Part shown: positions 57,961 to 64,000 of the stretch, one piece after another
Position numbering within the stretch: the stretch's first letter is position 1
How the letters are laid out: every line of letters starts with the position of its first letter
The notes under the pieces: model-generated
The model's database searches: none
The model's input: only the letters and a program-made list of their open reading frames with translations
What the model was told of the DNA's origin: nothing
Made by a program: the position numbers and the translations under genes
NCBI GenBank assembly: GCA_023251875.1
Contig: JAHEXY010000001.1
Coordinates: 558,001-622,000, forward strand
Direction: 5' to 3'
Length of the DNA stretch: 64,000 bases
From: Bacteroidota bacterium
GTDB lineage: Bacteria; Bacteroidota; Bacteroidia; JAHEXY01

Positions 57961-59063
57961 TCGAGACGAATTTTAAATTTCCTTAAACTTATATTTAAGA
58001 GAAATATACTCATTGAAAATAAAATCAACATTTCTTTCCATACAGTAGCAAAGCCCAAGCCTTTAAGCATTACATTTTTTATAATCACAAAAAACCATCT
58101 TGATGGAACTATATTAGAAAGCAATTGCATGGGCAAGGGCATATTTTCAATTGGGAACATAAAGCCGGTTAATAGCATAGTAGGTAGCATCATTCCCATT
58201 AATGAAGTCATCATGGCTGCTTGTTGTGTTTTAGCACCTGTAGAAATTAGTAAGCCAATAGCAAGCGATGTAACAATAAATAATGTAGCGGCCGCAAATA
58301 ATAAAAATATGCTTCCTTTAATTTCTAAGCCTAATAATGTTGAACTGAGAATAAGAATAATACCGAAGTTAAAAACTGAAATAAGCAGATATGGCATTAG
58401 TTTAGAGATAATAATGATAATAGGTTTAAAGGGAGATACTAAAAGAATTTCCATGGTGCCTAATTCTTTTTCCTTTACAATTGCTATTGACGACATCATG
58501 GTGCAAACCAACATTAATACCAATGCCATTACACCGGGAACAAAATTGGGCGCTCCTTTTAATTCTGGATTATACAACATGCGTACTTCAGGAACAATTT
58601 GCATAGGCATAATGCTTCTTGCTCCAATACTTGCGCTATAATCATTAATAATAGAACTCACGTTATTTTTTAAAGCTGTTGCTGTGTTTGGGTCAGATGC
58701 ATCTGCTATTACTTGTATTTGCGCTTTGTTTGAATGCAATAAATCATCAGCAAAATGGGCAGGAAATACAATTGCCATTTTTACTTCTCCCTTTTTAAAC
58801 GTCTTTTCTATTTCATCTCTGCCGTACACTTTTTCTGTAATATCGAAATATTTACTTGCTTGAATTTTTTCAATAATTTGTTTTGTTACAGCATCATTTG
58901 AATAATCGCAAATAACCACTTTCGAATTTTTTATTTCGTTTGATAAGGCAAAGCCAAATAATACTATTTGAGTAATGGGTAAGCCAAATAGCATCAACAA
59001 TGTTTTCTTGTCACGAAAAACATGCAAGAATTCTTTTTTTACAAATGTAAATAGCTGCTTCAT
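57957..59063 (-). CDS. ABC-2 type multidrug exporter permease (YbhS/YbhR-like)
   Basis: The 368-residue membrane protein has the same plan as its downstream neighbour: N-terminal helix (about 22-42), extracytoplasmic domain, coupling motif KEKELGTMEILLVSPFKPIIIIISKLMPY, and five C-terminal helices including GFMFPIENMPLPMQLLSNIVPSRWF, a signature stretch of this family. It overlaps the next permease by 4 bp, while a 474-bp gap holding a four-helix-bundle gene separates it from the ATPase genes upstream. Confidence 0.9.
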   Translation of the reverse strand: MKQLFTFVKKEFLHVFRDKKTLLMLFGLPITQIVLFGFALSNEIKNSKVVICDYSNDAVTKQIIEKIQASKYFDITEKVYGRDEIEKTFKKGEVKMAIVFPAHFADDLLHSNKAQIQVIADASDPNTATALKNNVSSIINDYSASIGARSIMPMQIVPEVRMLYNPELKGAPNFVPGVMALVLMLVCTMMSSIAIVKEKELGTMEILLVSPFKPIIIIISKLMPYLLISVFNFGIILILSSTLLGLEIKGSIFLLFAAATLFIVTSLAIGLLISTGAKTQQAAMMTSLMGMMLPTMLLTGFMFPIENMPLPMQLLSNIVPSRWFFVIIKNVMLKGLGFATVWKEMLILFSMSIFLLNISLRKFKIRLE

Positions 59064-59065
59064 TG

Positions 59066-59107
59066 TTAGAAATTGACAATTGAAAATGGATAATGGACAA
59101 TTAATGG
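59066..59107 (+). repeat. Word repeat on the 3' side of the four-helix-bundle gene
   Basis: TTGACAATTGAAAATGGATA and ATGGACAATTAATGG. Similar words (TCAATTATCCATTGACAATT) lie in the opposite sense at 59504-59540, so the pair brackets the 59118-59483 gene. Confidence 0.55.
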
Positions 59108-59117
59108 TGTAAACATA

Positions 59118-59483
59118 TTATTTATATAAATTTTGCTTTGATGTTTTTACAATGCTAATTAGTAAACGAATAAGCTCACTACACTTCTCATTAATAATAG
59201 TAAATTCATTTTTATCAATATAATTACTGTCATGTAATAGCATTAACCAATATTCAGTTTCGTTCGCTTCTTTTAATGCAATATTCATTTTATTTATAAA
59301 GTCAGCTTTTGACTGTGCATGTTCAGCTTCTTTGATTAATGCCCCAATGGCTGTTCCGCTTCTCAATACCTGTTTTGATAGAACATATTCTTTATGCTCA
59401 TTTATAATATATTTATACATTTTAACAATACTCAAAGCAAAACCATATGATTTAGTGGCAACTGGATTTTCTCTTTTCTCCAT
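59118..59483 (-). CDS. Four-helix-bundle (S23/IVP-type) protein inside the efflux operon
   Basis: About 121 residues from the ATG at 59483 (MEKRENPVATKSYGFA); a TTG 12 codons upstream lies in repeat sequence. The motifs KSYGFALSIVKMYKYI, LSKQVLRSGTAIGALIKEAEHAQSKADFINKMNIALKEANETEYWL and a final hydrophobic helix (CSELIRLLISIVKTSKQ) define the 'four helix bundle protein' family, first found in intervening sequences of 23S rRNA genes and related to the diversity-generating retroelement protein Avd. It sits between an ATPase and a permease gene of one operon, bracketed by opposite-sense word repeats, which suggests a later insertion. The function is unknown. Confidence 0.88.
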   Translation of the reverse strand: MEKRENPVATKSYGFALSIVKMYKYIINEHKEYVLSKQVLRSGTAIGALIKEAEHAQSKADFINKMNIALKEANETEYWLMLLHDSNYIDKNEFTIINEKCSELIRLLISIVKTSKQNLYK

Positions 59484-59503
59484 AAAATTAATTATCAATT
59501 CAT

Positions 59504-59540
59504 CATTGTCACTTGTCAATTATCCATTGACAATTAATTA
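59504..59540 (-). repeat. Word repeat on the 5' side of the four-helix-bundle gene
   Basis: Minus-strand TTGTCAATGGATAATTGACA and GTGACAATG; the counterpart in opposite sense is at 59066-59107. It overlaps the last bases of the upstream ATPase gene. Confidence 0.55.
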
Positions 59541-60278
59541 TTCGCTTCTTTTTGCTCCTCTTGCAATTTTATAAAACACATCATCCATGCTATCCGATGA
59601 AAATTGTTTTTTCAAATTGGTTGGACTATCTAAAGCTGCAATTACACCATCAACCATAATGGAAACCCGATTACAATATTCTGCTTCATCCATATAGTGA
59701 GTGGTTACAAAAACAGTTACTCCTTTATCGGCTGCATAATAAATTAAATCCCAAAAATTTCTTCGAGAAACAGGATCAACACCTCCTGTTGGTTCATCTA
59801 AAAAAACAACTTTGGGTTGGTGCACAAGAGCAACTGAAAAAGAAAGTTTTTGTTTCCATCCCAAGGGTAATTCACTTACCAATACTTTGGCTTCGTTTTT
59901 TAAAGAAAGTTCTGTTAAGAGTTCTTCTGTTTTTAGTTTTATTTGTTTGATGCTTAGTCCGTAAATACCCGCATAGAATTTTATGTTTTCAGAAACCGTT
60001 AAATCTTCATACAATGAAAATTTTTGACTCATGTAACCAATATTCTTTTTAATTTCATCAGGCTGAGTAAAAACATCAAAACCAGCTACCATTGCTTTGC
60101 CCGAAGTAGGAATTGAAAGTCCACAGAGCATGCGCATAGCGGTTGTTTTACCAGCGCCATTGGCTCCTAAAAAACCAAATATTTCACCTTTATCAACTTC
60201 AAAAGTAAGTTCATGAGCCGCCACAAAATCGCCAAAGCGTTTTGTTAATTTTTCTGTTCTTATTACGGTTTCTGCCAT
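59538..60278 (-). CDS. ABC exporter ATPase (YbhF C-terminal-half type)
   Basis: The 246-residue ATPase has Walker A GANGAGKTT (38-46), a Q-loop at YMSQKFSLYEDLTVSEN, Walker B VVFLDEPTGGVDPVSRR and an H-loop VTTHYMDEAEYC. The signature reads SELPLGWKQKLS in place of LSGGxxQ. That LPLG(F/W)KQ variant is also seen in the second half of the fused E. coli ATPase YbhF. Here the two halves are separate genes, 101 bp apart. The last codons coincide with word repeats at 59538-59540. Confidence 0.92.
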   Translation of the reverse strand: MAETVIRTEKLTKRFGDFVAAHELTFEVDKGEIFGFLGANGAGKTTAMRMLCGLSIPTSGKAMVAGFDVFTQPDEIKKNIGYMSQKFSLYEDLTVSENIKFYAGIYGLSIKQIKLKTEELLTELSLKNEAKVLVSELPLGWKQKLSFSVALVHQPKVVFLDEPTGGVDPVSRRNFWDLIYYAADKGVTVFVTTHYMDEAEYCNRVSIMVDGVIAALDSPTNLKKQFSSDSMDDVFYKIARGAKRSE

Positions 60279-60360
60279 ACTATTGAATCGAACAATTTTT
60301 TTCTTTTTTAATTACACAGCCCTTTTTTATTTTCACCATACTTTGCAAATTCCTTTTATT

Positions 60361-60390
60361 CCCTCTCCTTCGAAGAGGGTTAGGGAGAGG
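60361..60390 (-). repeat. GC-rich palindrome carrying an ATPase stop codon
   Basis: CCCTCT-CCTTCGA-AGAGGG (60361-60379) followed by TTAGGGAGAGG. Reversed, it resembles the core of the 97-bp element (CCTCTCYCTTAATCCCTCT). The last codons and the TAA (60380-60382) of the ATPase gene lie inside it. Confidence 0.65.
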
Positions 60391-61288
60391 TTATCAGTTT
60401 AATAAAGCAATCTTCAATGGTTGGTATGGTTGTTTTGAATTCAATGTTTGTATGTCCTAGCTTTTCAAGATATGCTGTAACTGTATTTTCTGAAATATTT
60501 TCAGAAAAAGTAACATGCAAATATTCTCCAAATGCAAAACAAGAATTGGTTAATGAAAATTTTCTGAGATCAGTTAAAAGTTTATAAGTGTTATTTGCTT
60601 TTACAGCATATAATTTATCCTGAAAATTAGTAACTATTTTTTCAGGAGTGTCGAGTGATAAAATTTTTCCTGCCTGAATAAGCGCAATTCTATCGCATAA
60701 AATGGCTTCATCCATATAAGGTGTAGAAACGATAATGGTAATGCCTTGTTGTTTTAATTTTTTTAGCATTGCCCAAAATTCTTTTCTCGAAACAGCATCA
60801 ACACCTGTAGTAGGTTCATCTAAAAAAAGAACGGTTGGCTTATGAATTAAAGCACAGGATAAAGCCAATTTTTGTTTCATTCCACCGGAAAGTTTCCCGG
60901 CCATTCTTTTTTTGAAAGGTTCAATTTGAACGTAAATGTCTTTTATTAAATCGTAATTTTCCTTTATAGTTGTTCCAAAAATGGTTGCAAAAAAACTAAG
61001 ATTTTCTTCAACCGTTAAATCTTGGTAGAGAGAAAATTTACCGGGCATATAACCTACGCAATTTCTAATGGCTTTATACTCTTTTACTATATCAAAGCCG
61101 TTTACGCTTGCTGTTCCTGAATCAGGAATCATAAGCGTAGTAAGCATTCTAAATATACTTGTTTTACCGGCTCCATCAGGGCCAATTAAACCAAATAATT
61201 CTCCCTTATCTACATTAAAAGAAATATCTTCTACTGCAATAATGCTTCCTTTGTTGTATGTTTTTTTTATGTTTTTTAGTTCTACCAT
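60380..61288 (-). CDS. ABC exporter ATPase (YbhF N-terminal-half type)
   Basis: The 302-residue ATPase has Walker A GPDGAGKTS (36-44), signature KLSGGMKQKLALS, Walker B VLFLDEPTTGVDAVSRKEFW, and the switch region STPYMDEA with Pro where the H-loop His of canonical ATPases stands. The GPDGAGKT form is typical of the first half of YbhF, and a C-terminal extension of about 70 residues follows. The missing H-loop His suggests a degenerate site, with hydrolysis perhaps at the partner's site. The C-terminal residues TSP and the stop are encoded by a palindromic repeat. Confidence 0.92.
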   Translation of the reverse strand: MVELKNIKKTYNKGSIIAVEDISFNVDKGELFGLIGPDGAGKTSIFRMLTTLMIPDSGTASVNGFDIVKEYKAIRNCVGYMPGKFSLYQDLTVEENLSFFATIFGTTIKENYDLIKDIYVQIEPFKKRMAGKLSGGMKQKLALSCALIHKPTVLFLDEPTTGVDAVSRKEFWAMLKKLKQQGITIIVSTPYMDEAILCDRIALIQAGKILSLDTPEKIVTNFQDKLYAVKANNTYKLLTDLRKFSLTNSCFAFGEYLHVTFSENISENTVTAYLEKLGHTNIEFKTTIPTIEDCFIKLITSP

Positions 61289-61292
61289 TATC

Positions 61293-61345
61293 TAGCTGTG
61301 CTGTTAGCTTCTGGCTTTTAGCTAAATGCTAGCAGCCAAGAGCAA
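61293..61345. repeat. Word repeat between the HlyD-like and ATPase genes
   Basis: AGCTGTGCTGTTAGCTTCTG and TAGCTAAATGCTAGCAGCCA. The AGCTGTTAGC words are shared with 62219-62285 at the other end of the HlyD-like gene. Confidence 0.5.
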
Positions 61346-61352
61346 TTGGCTA

Positions 61353-62318
61353 TTAAAACTTCACTTCTCCGTACATTCCAATTTTCAAAAAGCCATCATT
61401 TTTCACTCTCACTTTTATTGCATAAACCAAGTTTGCTCTTTCGTCTTTGGTTTGAATGGTTTTAGGGGTAAACTCTGATTTATCGGAAATCCAATAAATT
61501 TCTGCAGGATATTCTTTATAGTTTTTTGCATCCGTATCAATAAATACTTTTACTGCTTGACCAATTTTAATTTGTGAAAGCTGTGTGCCGCTTATGTAAG
61601 CCCTTAACGTAAGCAAGGAAATGTCTGCAATTTTATAAAGGGCCTTGCCTTGTACTGCCATTTCATTGTTTGCTGCATATTTTGCAAGTACAGTTCCTGT
61701 AACAGGATTTACAATTTTGCATTTTGCCAATTGATCGTTTAATTGTTCAATTTGCACCTTTATTGGAGAGGTTTGTTCTGTAATACTTGATGATGTTATA
61801 CCCAGTGTTGATTGCTGAGCCTCCATTTGTTTTTTGATTACTTCAACTTGTGCACTTACTTCATCTAATTGTTTTTGCGTAGCGGCATTTGCTTTTACTA
61901 GATTGGCTATACGTTGTTGTTCAACTTTTGCAGCATCTAATTGCACTTCTATTCCGCCTAATTGTGTTGAAATATTGGGTTTTTGACTCAATACGGATTG
62001 AATTTGCATTTCCAATTGTTTCTTTTTTAAATACAATTGAACACTATCAATATATCCAATAAAAGTTCCTGCGTTTAATGTTTGCCCTTCTGCAATATCA
62101 AATTGCTTTATGGTACCTGAAGTTTCAGCCGAAATAATGGTTTCATCAGCCTCAAATGTTCCTGATGCATCAAATTGATTATTGTTATTATTGCAGGAAA
62201 TTAAGAAGGTGCTTAATAATATTGCTGCTAGCTTATAGCTATTGGCTGGTAGCTGTTGGCTGATAGCTGTTAGCTGATAGCTAAGGTGTTTTTTAGAATT
62301 TGATGTGAAGTATCTCAT
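61353..62318 (-). CDS. HlyD-family periplasmic adaptor (membrane fusion) lipoprotein
   Basis: The 321-residue adaptor joins the ABC pump to the TolC-like channel. A lipobox LLSTFLISC (Cys about 42) is followed by Asn-rich sequence. The split biotinyl-lipoyl domain (GTFEADETIISAETSGTIKQFDIAEGQTLNAGTFIGYID ... CKIVNPVTGTVLAKYA) flanks a coiled coil (about 95-190, AKVEQQRIANLVKANAATQKQLDEV), and a beta-barrel domain (LRAYISGTQLSQIKIGQAVKVFIDTDA) ends the protein. The N-terminal residues SYQLTAISQQLPANSYKLAA are encoded by a word repeat, making the n-region unusually long. Confidence 0.93.
   Translation of the reverse strand: MRYFTSNSKKHLSYQLTAISQQLPANSYKLAAILLSTFLISCNNNNNQFDASGTFEADETIISAETSGTIKQFDIAEGQTLNAGTFIGYIDSVQLYLKKKQLEMQIQSVLSQKPNISTQLGGIEVQLDAAKVEQQRIANLVKANAATQKQLDEVSAQVEVIKKQMEAQQSTLGITSSSITEQTSPIKVQIEQLNDQLAKCKIVNPVTGTVLAKYAANNEMAVQGKALYKIADISLLTLRAYISGTQLSQIKIGQAVKVFIDTDAKNYKEYPAEIYWISDKSEFTPKTIQTKDERANLVYAIKVRVKNDGFLKIGMYGEVKF
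62219..62285 (-). repeat. Word repeat coding for the HlyD-like signal region
   Basis: Minus strand: AGCTATCAGCTAACAGCTAT and onward in AGCTAxCAGC words, translated in frame as SYQLTAISQQLPANSYKLAA. Related words lie at 61293-61345. Confidence 0.7.
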
Positions 62319-62384
62319 AAATAATTTATAATTAAATTTTTTTATTTTTTACTAACAACTAATAACGAAAAACCAACAACCAAT

Positions 62385-63749
62385 TTAATTTCCTGCTGTA
62401 AATTGATAATTGTATTGCGCCATTAATAATTGCATTTCATGAAGCAAGCGATTTTGTTTGGCTTGGTCTTCGGCATTTACTTCTCTTAAATAATCATTGG
62501 CAGTAATAATTCCATTTTCAAGTTGAATATTTGAAGTGTTTTTTACAGAAGTTCTGAGTGCAATAATTTCATCATCTGTTTTTATAAGTTCACTTAATTT
62601 ATCTATTTCAGCATTTTGTTGCTTTAAAGTAATATTGGTGTTTAATAAAAAAGTTTCTTTTTGAACGTCTAATAATTCGTCAGTAAGTGAAATAATCTGC
62701 ACATCTTTTTTAAGAGAATAATAAGTAGATAAATTCCAATTGAATCTTAGTCCTGTTATGTAGTATGATTTCCATTCCTTCGACAGCATGTTTAAGGGAG
62801 AAGGTTGTCCATAACCTCCTTGAAAAAATAAACTCAATTTGGGAATGCTTTTGGTAACCAATAATTTCTTTTGAATACCGTAGCTATTTCTTTGAAGTTC
62901 TATTGCTGCTAATTCATGCCTATTAATACCACTCGATAGTTTAGGCATACCGGGTTTTTGTAATGTTGTATTTTCTGTTAATGTTTGATTAATAAAGAGG
63001 CTAAGCATATCAAGATAGGCTTTACGGGACGCATTTAATTCAATACTCCTTTCATTTGCTTTAAGGTATTCTGCCTTCATTTTATCAAGTGAGCTGTGAA
63101 ATTCAACACCATTTTTAATAGCGGCATTTATTTTATCAATAACCACTTGAATATCTTTTTTGAACAATTCATTTTGTGCCGATTGTTCTTCTATTAAGAG
63201 CGCTCCAAAAAATAATTGATTGATTCTATCTTTTAGTTTGTATAAATCAGCTTCTAAATTTTCTTGTTGAATGCTTGAATTGGTGTTTTGTAATTTCTTT
63301 TGTTGGGCTACCGTTATAATATCCGTTAAGGATTGATTGATTTCTCCATAAACTTTATACTGATCTTTAGGCAATGGAGTAAAAGTAAAACCAGGAATAG
63401 TAATGGGTATTGAAGTAACGTCTGATTGGTAAGTAGCTTGCCCGTTTAAGCTTACTTGTGGCCAAACTCCTTTAGAAATATTATCGATAGAAAAATCATT
63501 GCTTTTTTGAATCAATTCCATTTGTTTGGCCATGGGATAATTTTTTTCAGCCAAACTGTAACACTCTTCAATTGAAAGAGAAGTGTTTTGAGAATACAAA
63601 TTGATGTAAATTAAAAATAAACCGACTGAAAGTATTCCGAATTTAAGGACAGGTCTAAAAATTGTATTTTTTTGTTTCCTCTCCCTTAATCCCTCTCTAA
63701 GAGAGGGACACAGATTGTAATTTTTAGACCTGCCCTTAATTTTAAACAT
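62385..63749 (-). CDS. TolC-like outer-membrane efflux protein with element inserted in its signal peptide
   Basis: About 454 residues from the ATG at 63749. The mature part has the OEP pattern: TSLSIEECYSLAEKNYPMAKQMELIQKS, long helices (LKDRINQLFFGALLIEEQ; LKAYLDMLSL-type repeats), GITTGLRFNWNL-like barrel strands, and a second helical repeat ending YLREVNAEDQAKQNRLLHEMQLLMAQYNY. It forms the outer-membrane channel of the pump. The N-terminus reads MFKIKG, then about 31 codons of palindromic element (CPSLREGLRERKQ), then KFGILSVGLFLIYINLYSQ. Without the element the start would be MFKIKFGILSVGLFLIYINL. A longer frame from 63791 would overlap the TetR gene. Confidence 0.88.
   Translation of the reverse strand: MFKIKGRSKNYNLCPSLREGLRERKQKNTIFRPVLKFGILSVGLFLIYINLYSQNTSLSIEECYSLAEKNYPMAKQMELIQKSNDFSIDNISKGVWPQVSLNGQATYQSDVTSIPITIPGFTFTPLPKDQYKVYGEINQSLTDIITVAQQKKLQNTNSSIQQENLEADLYKLKDRINQLFFGALLIEEQSAQNELFKKDIQVVIDKINAAIKNGVEFHSSLDKMKAEYLKANERSIELNASRKAYLDMLSLFINQTLTENTTLQKPGMPKLSSGINRHELAAIELQRNSYGIQKKLLVTKSIPKLSLFFQGGYGQPSPLNMLSKEWKSYYITGLRFNWNLSTYYSLKKDVQIISLTDELLDVQKETFLLNTNITLKQQNAEIDKLSELIKTDDEIIALRTSVKNTSNIQLENGIITANDYLREVNAEDQAKQNRLLHEMQLLMAQYNYQFTAGN
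63643..63739. repeat. 97-bp inverted-repeat element with TTAA ends, copy 2
   Basis: TTAA at both ends (63643-63646, 63736-63739) enclose outer arms GGACAGGTCTAAAAATT and AATTTTTAGACCTGCCC, which pair at 16 of 17 positions, and an inner hairpin CCCTCTC-TAA-GAGAGGG. The centre matches copy 1 (40742-40837), while the outer arms differ between copies yet pair within each. One TTAA plus the body is 93 bp, exactly 31 codons. Confidence 0.85.
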
Positions 63750-63760
63750 AAAGTTTATCT

Positions 63761-64000
63761 TTATTTTGATTGTATAATAGCATTCATCCATTTAGGGATC
63801 AAAGTTTTTCTTTCTTCCATTAATGCATTAAACTGTAATTGATTTATTTTGCCCACATTTTTTAACATGGGGCTTACTATAAATGGAAATACCGTTAAGC
63901 CCATCATGCTTACCATTACATGAAAGGGCTCAATAGATTTGCTTTTTGATTGCAATACTTTATTTAATTGTTTCATGAAATAAGATTTTGCTAATTCATC
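63761..64000 (-). CDS. TetR/AcrR-family regulator, C-terminal part (5' end beyond the window)
   Basis: The frame is open to the window edge (first visible residues DELAKSYFMKQLNKV), so the DNA-binding domain is not seen. About 80 residues remain. The end (HVMVSMMGLTVFPFIVSPMLKNVGKINQLQFNALMEERKTLIPKWM) fits the ligand-binding C-terminus of TetR-type repressors, in which xxFPFIxxPML and MEERKxLIP are recurrent. It is the first gene of the efflux operon. By analogy with the YbiH/CecR-ybhFSR arrangement it likely represses the pump until a ligand binds. Confidence is limited by the truncation. Confidence 0.75.
   Translation of the reverse strand, partial: DELAKSYFMKQLNKVLQSKSKSIEPFHVMVSMMGLTVFPFIVSPMLKNVGKINQLQFNALMEERKTLIPKWMNAIIQSK

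Noticed and set aside
63750-63791. ATG at 63791 as start of the TolC-like protein
   Set aside because: It overlaps the TetR gene, and the inferred pre-insertion signal peptide begins at 63749.

Overview
The window is a low-GC, densely packed chromosomal segment from a member of the Bacteroidota. Three things point there. Several proteins carry type IX secretion (T9SS) sorting domains (gliding-motility-type at 6475-8847, type A at 40834 and 51929). There is a DUF5686 / CarboxypepD_reg-like protein. Promoter-like boxes match the Bacteroidota -7 consensus TAnnTTTG (11571, 14396, 20335, 39977). I see no rRNA, tRNA, CRISPR array, insertion-sequence transposase or prophage. The order/genus cannot be fixed from the sequence alone.

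Layout. 1-8847: two secreted Ig/PKD-repeat proteins on the minus strand, the first (>2,030 codons) running off the left edge. 8983-18009: housekeeping genes thiL and hemA (minus), then apbC, a NifU-type scaffold, and the tig-clpP-clpX cluster (plus). 18140-22784: a small outer-membrane barrel, a membrane protein, tsaB, a beta/gamma-crystallin-like lipoprotein and a peptide transporter. 22808-37624: a Uma2-family protein and a two-gene Rhs system of about 14 kb (2108 aa SpvB/TcB-like plus 2606 aa Rhs with a variable C-terminal domain). 37745-55369: secreted and envelope enzymes (DPP4-like peptidase, CotH-type protein, M61 peptidase, GT51 transglycosylase, MMPL transporter, DUF5686 protein, GH-A-like hydrolase) with an FMO-type monooxygenase and a thioesterase. 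55500-56849: hisS. 56842-64000: a YbhFSR-type multidrug ABC efflux operon (TetR regulator, TolC-like protein, HlyD-like protein, two ATPases, two ABC-2 permeases), interrupted by a four-helix-bundle gene.

Most unusual: small palindromic and 'word' repeats have entered or trimmed genes. A 97-bp inverted-repeat element with TTAA at both ends sits in frame in the signal peptide of the TolC-like protein; removing 93 bp restores a normal signal peptide. A second copy exactly fills the gap between two convergent genes. GC-rich palindromes lie in frame inside tsaB. Another element is followed by a duplicate of the last seven codons of clpX that differs only at synonymous sites. The split, Sec-exported Rhs pair resembles a TcB/TcC cocoon and is the best candidate here for an under-described system.

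How the genes work together: tig-clpP-clpX covers folding and proteolysis, apbC and the NifU protein cover iron-sulfur delivery, and the right-hand operon forms one tripartite efflux pump with its own repressor.
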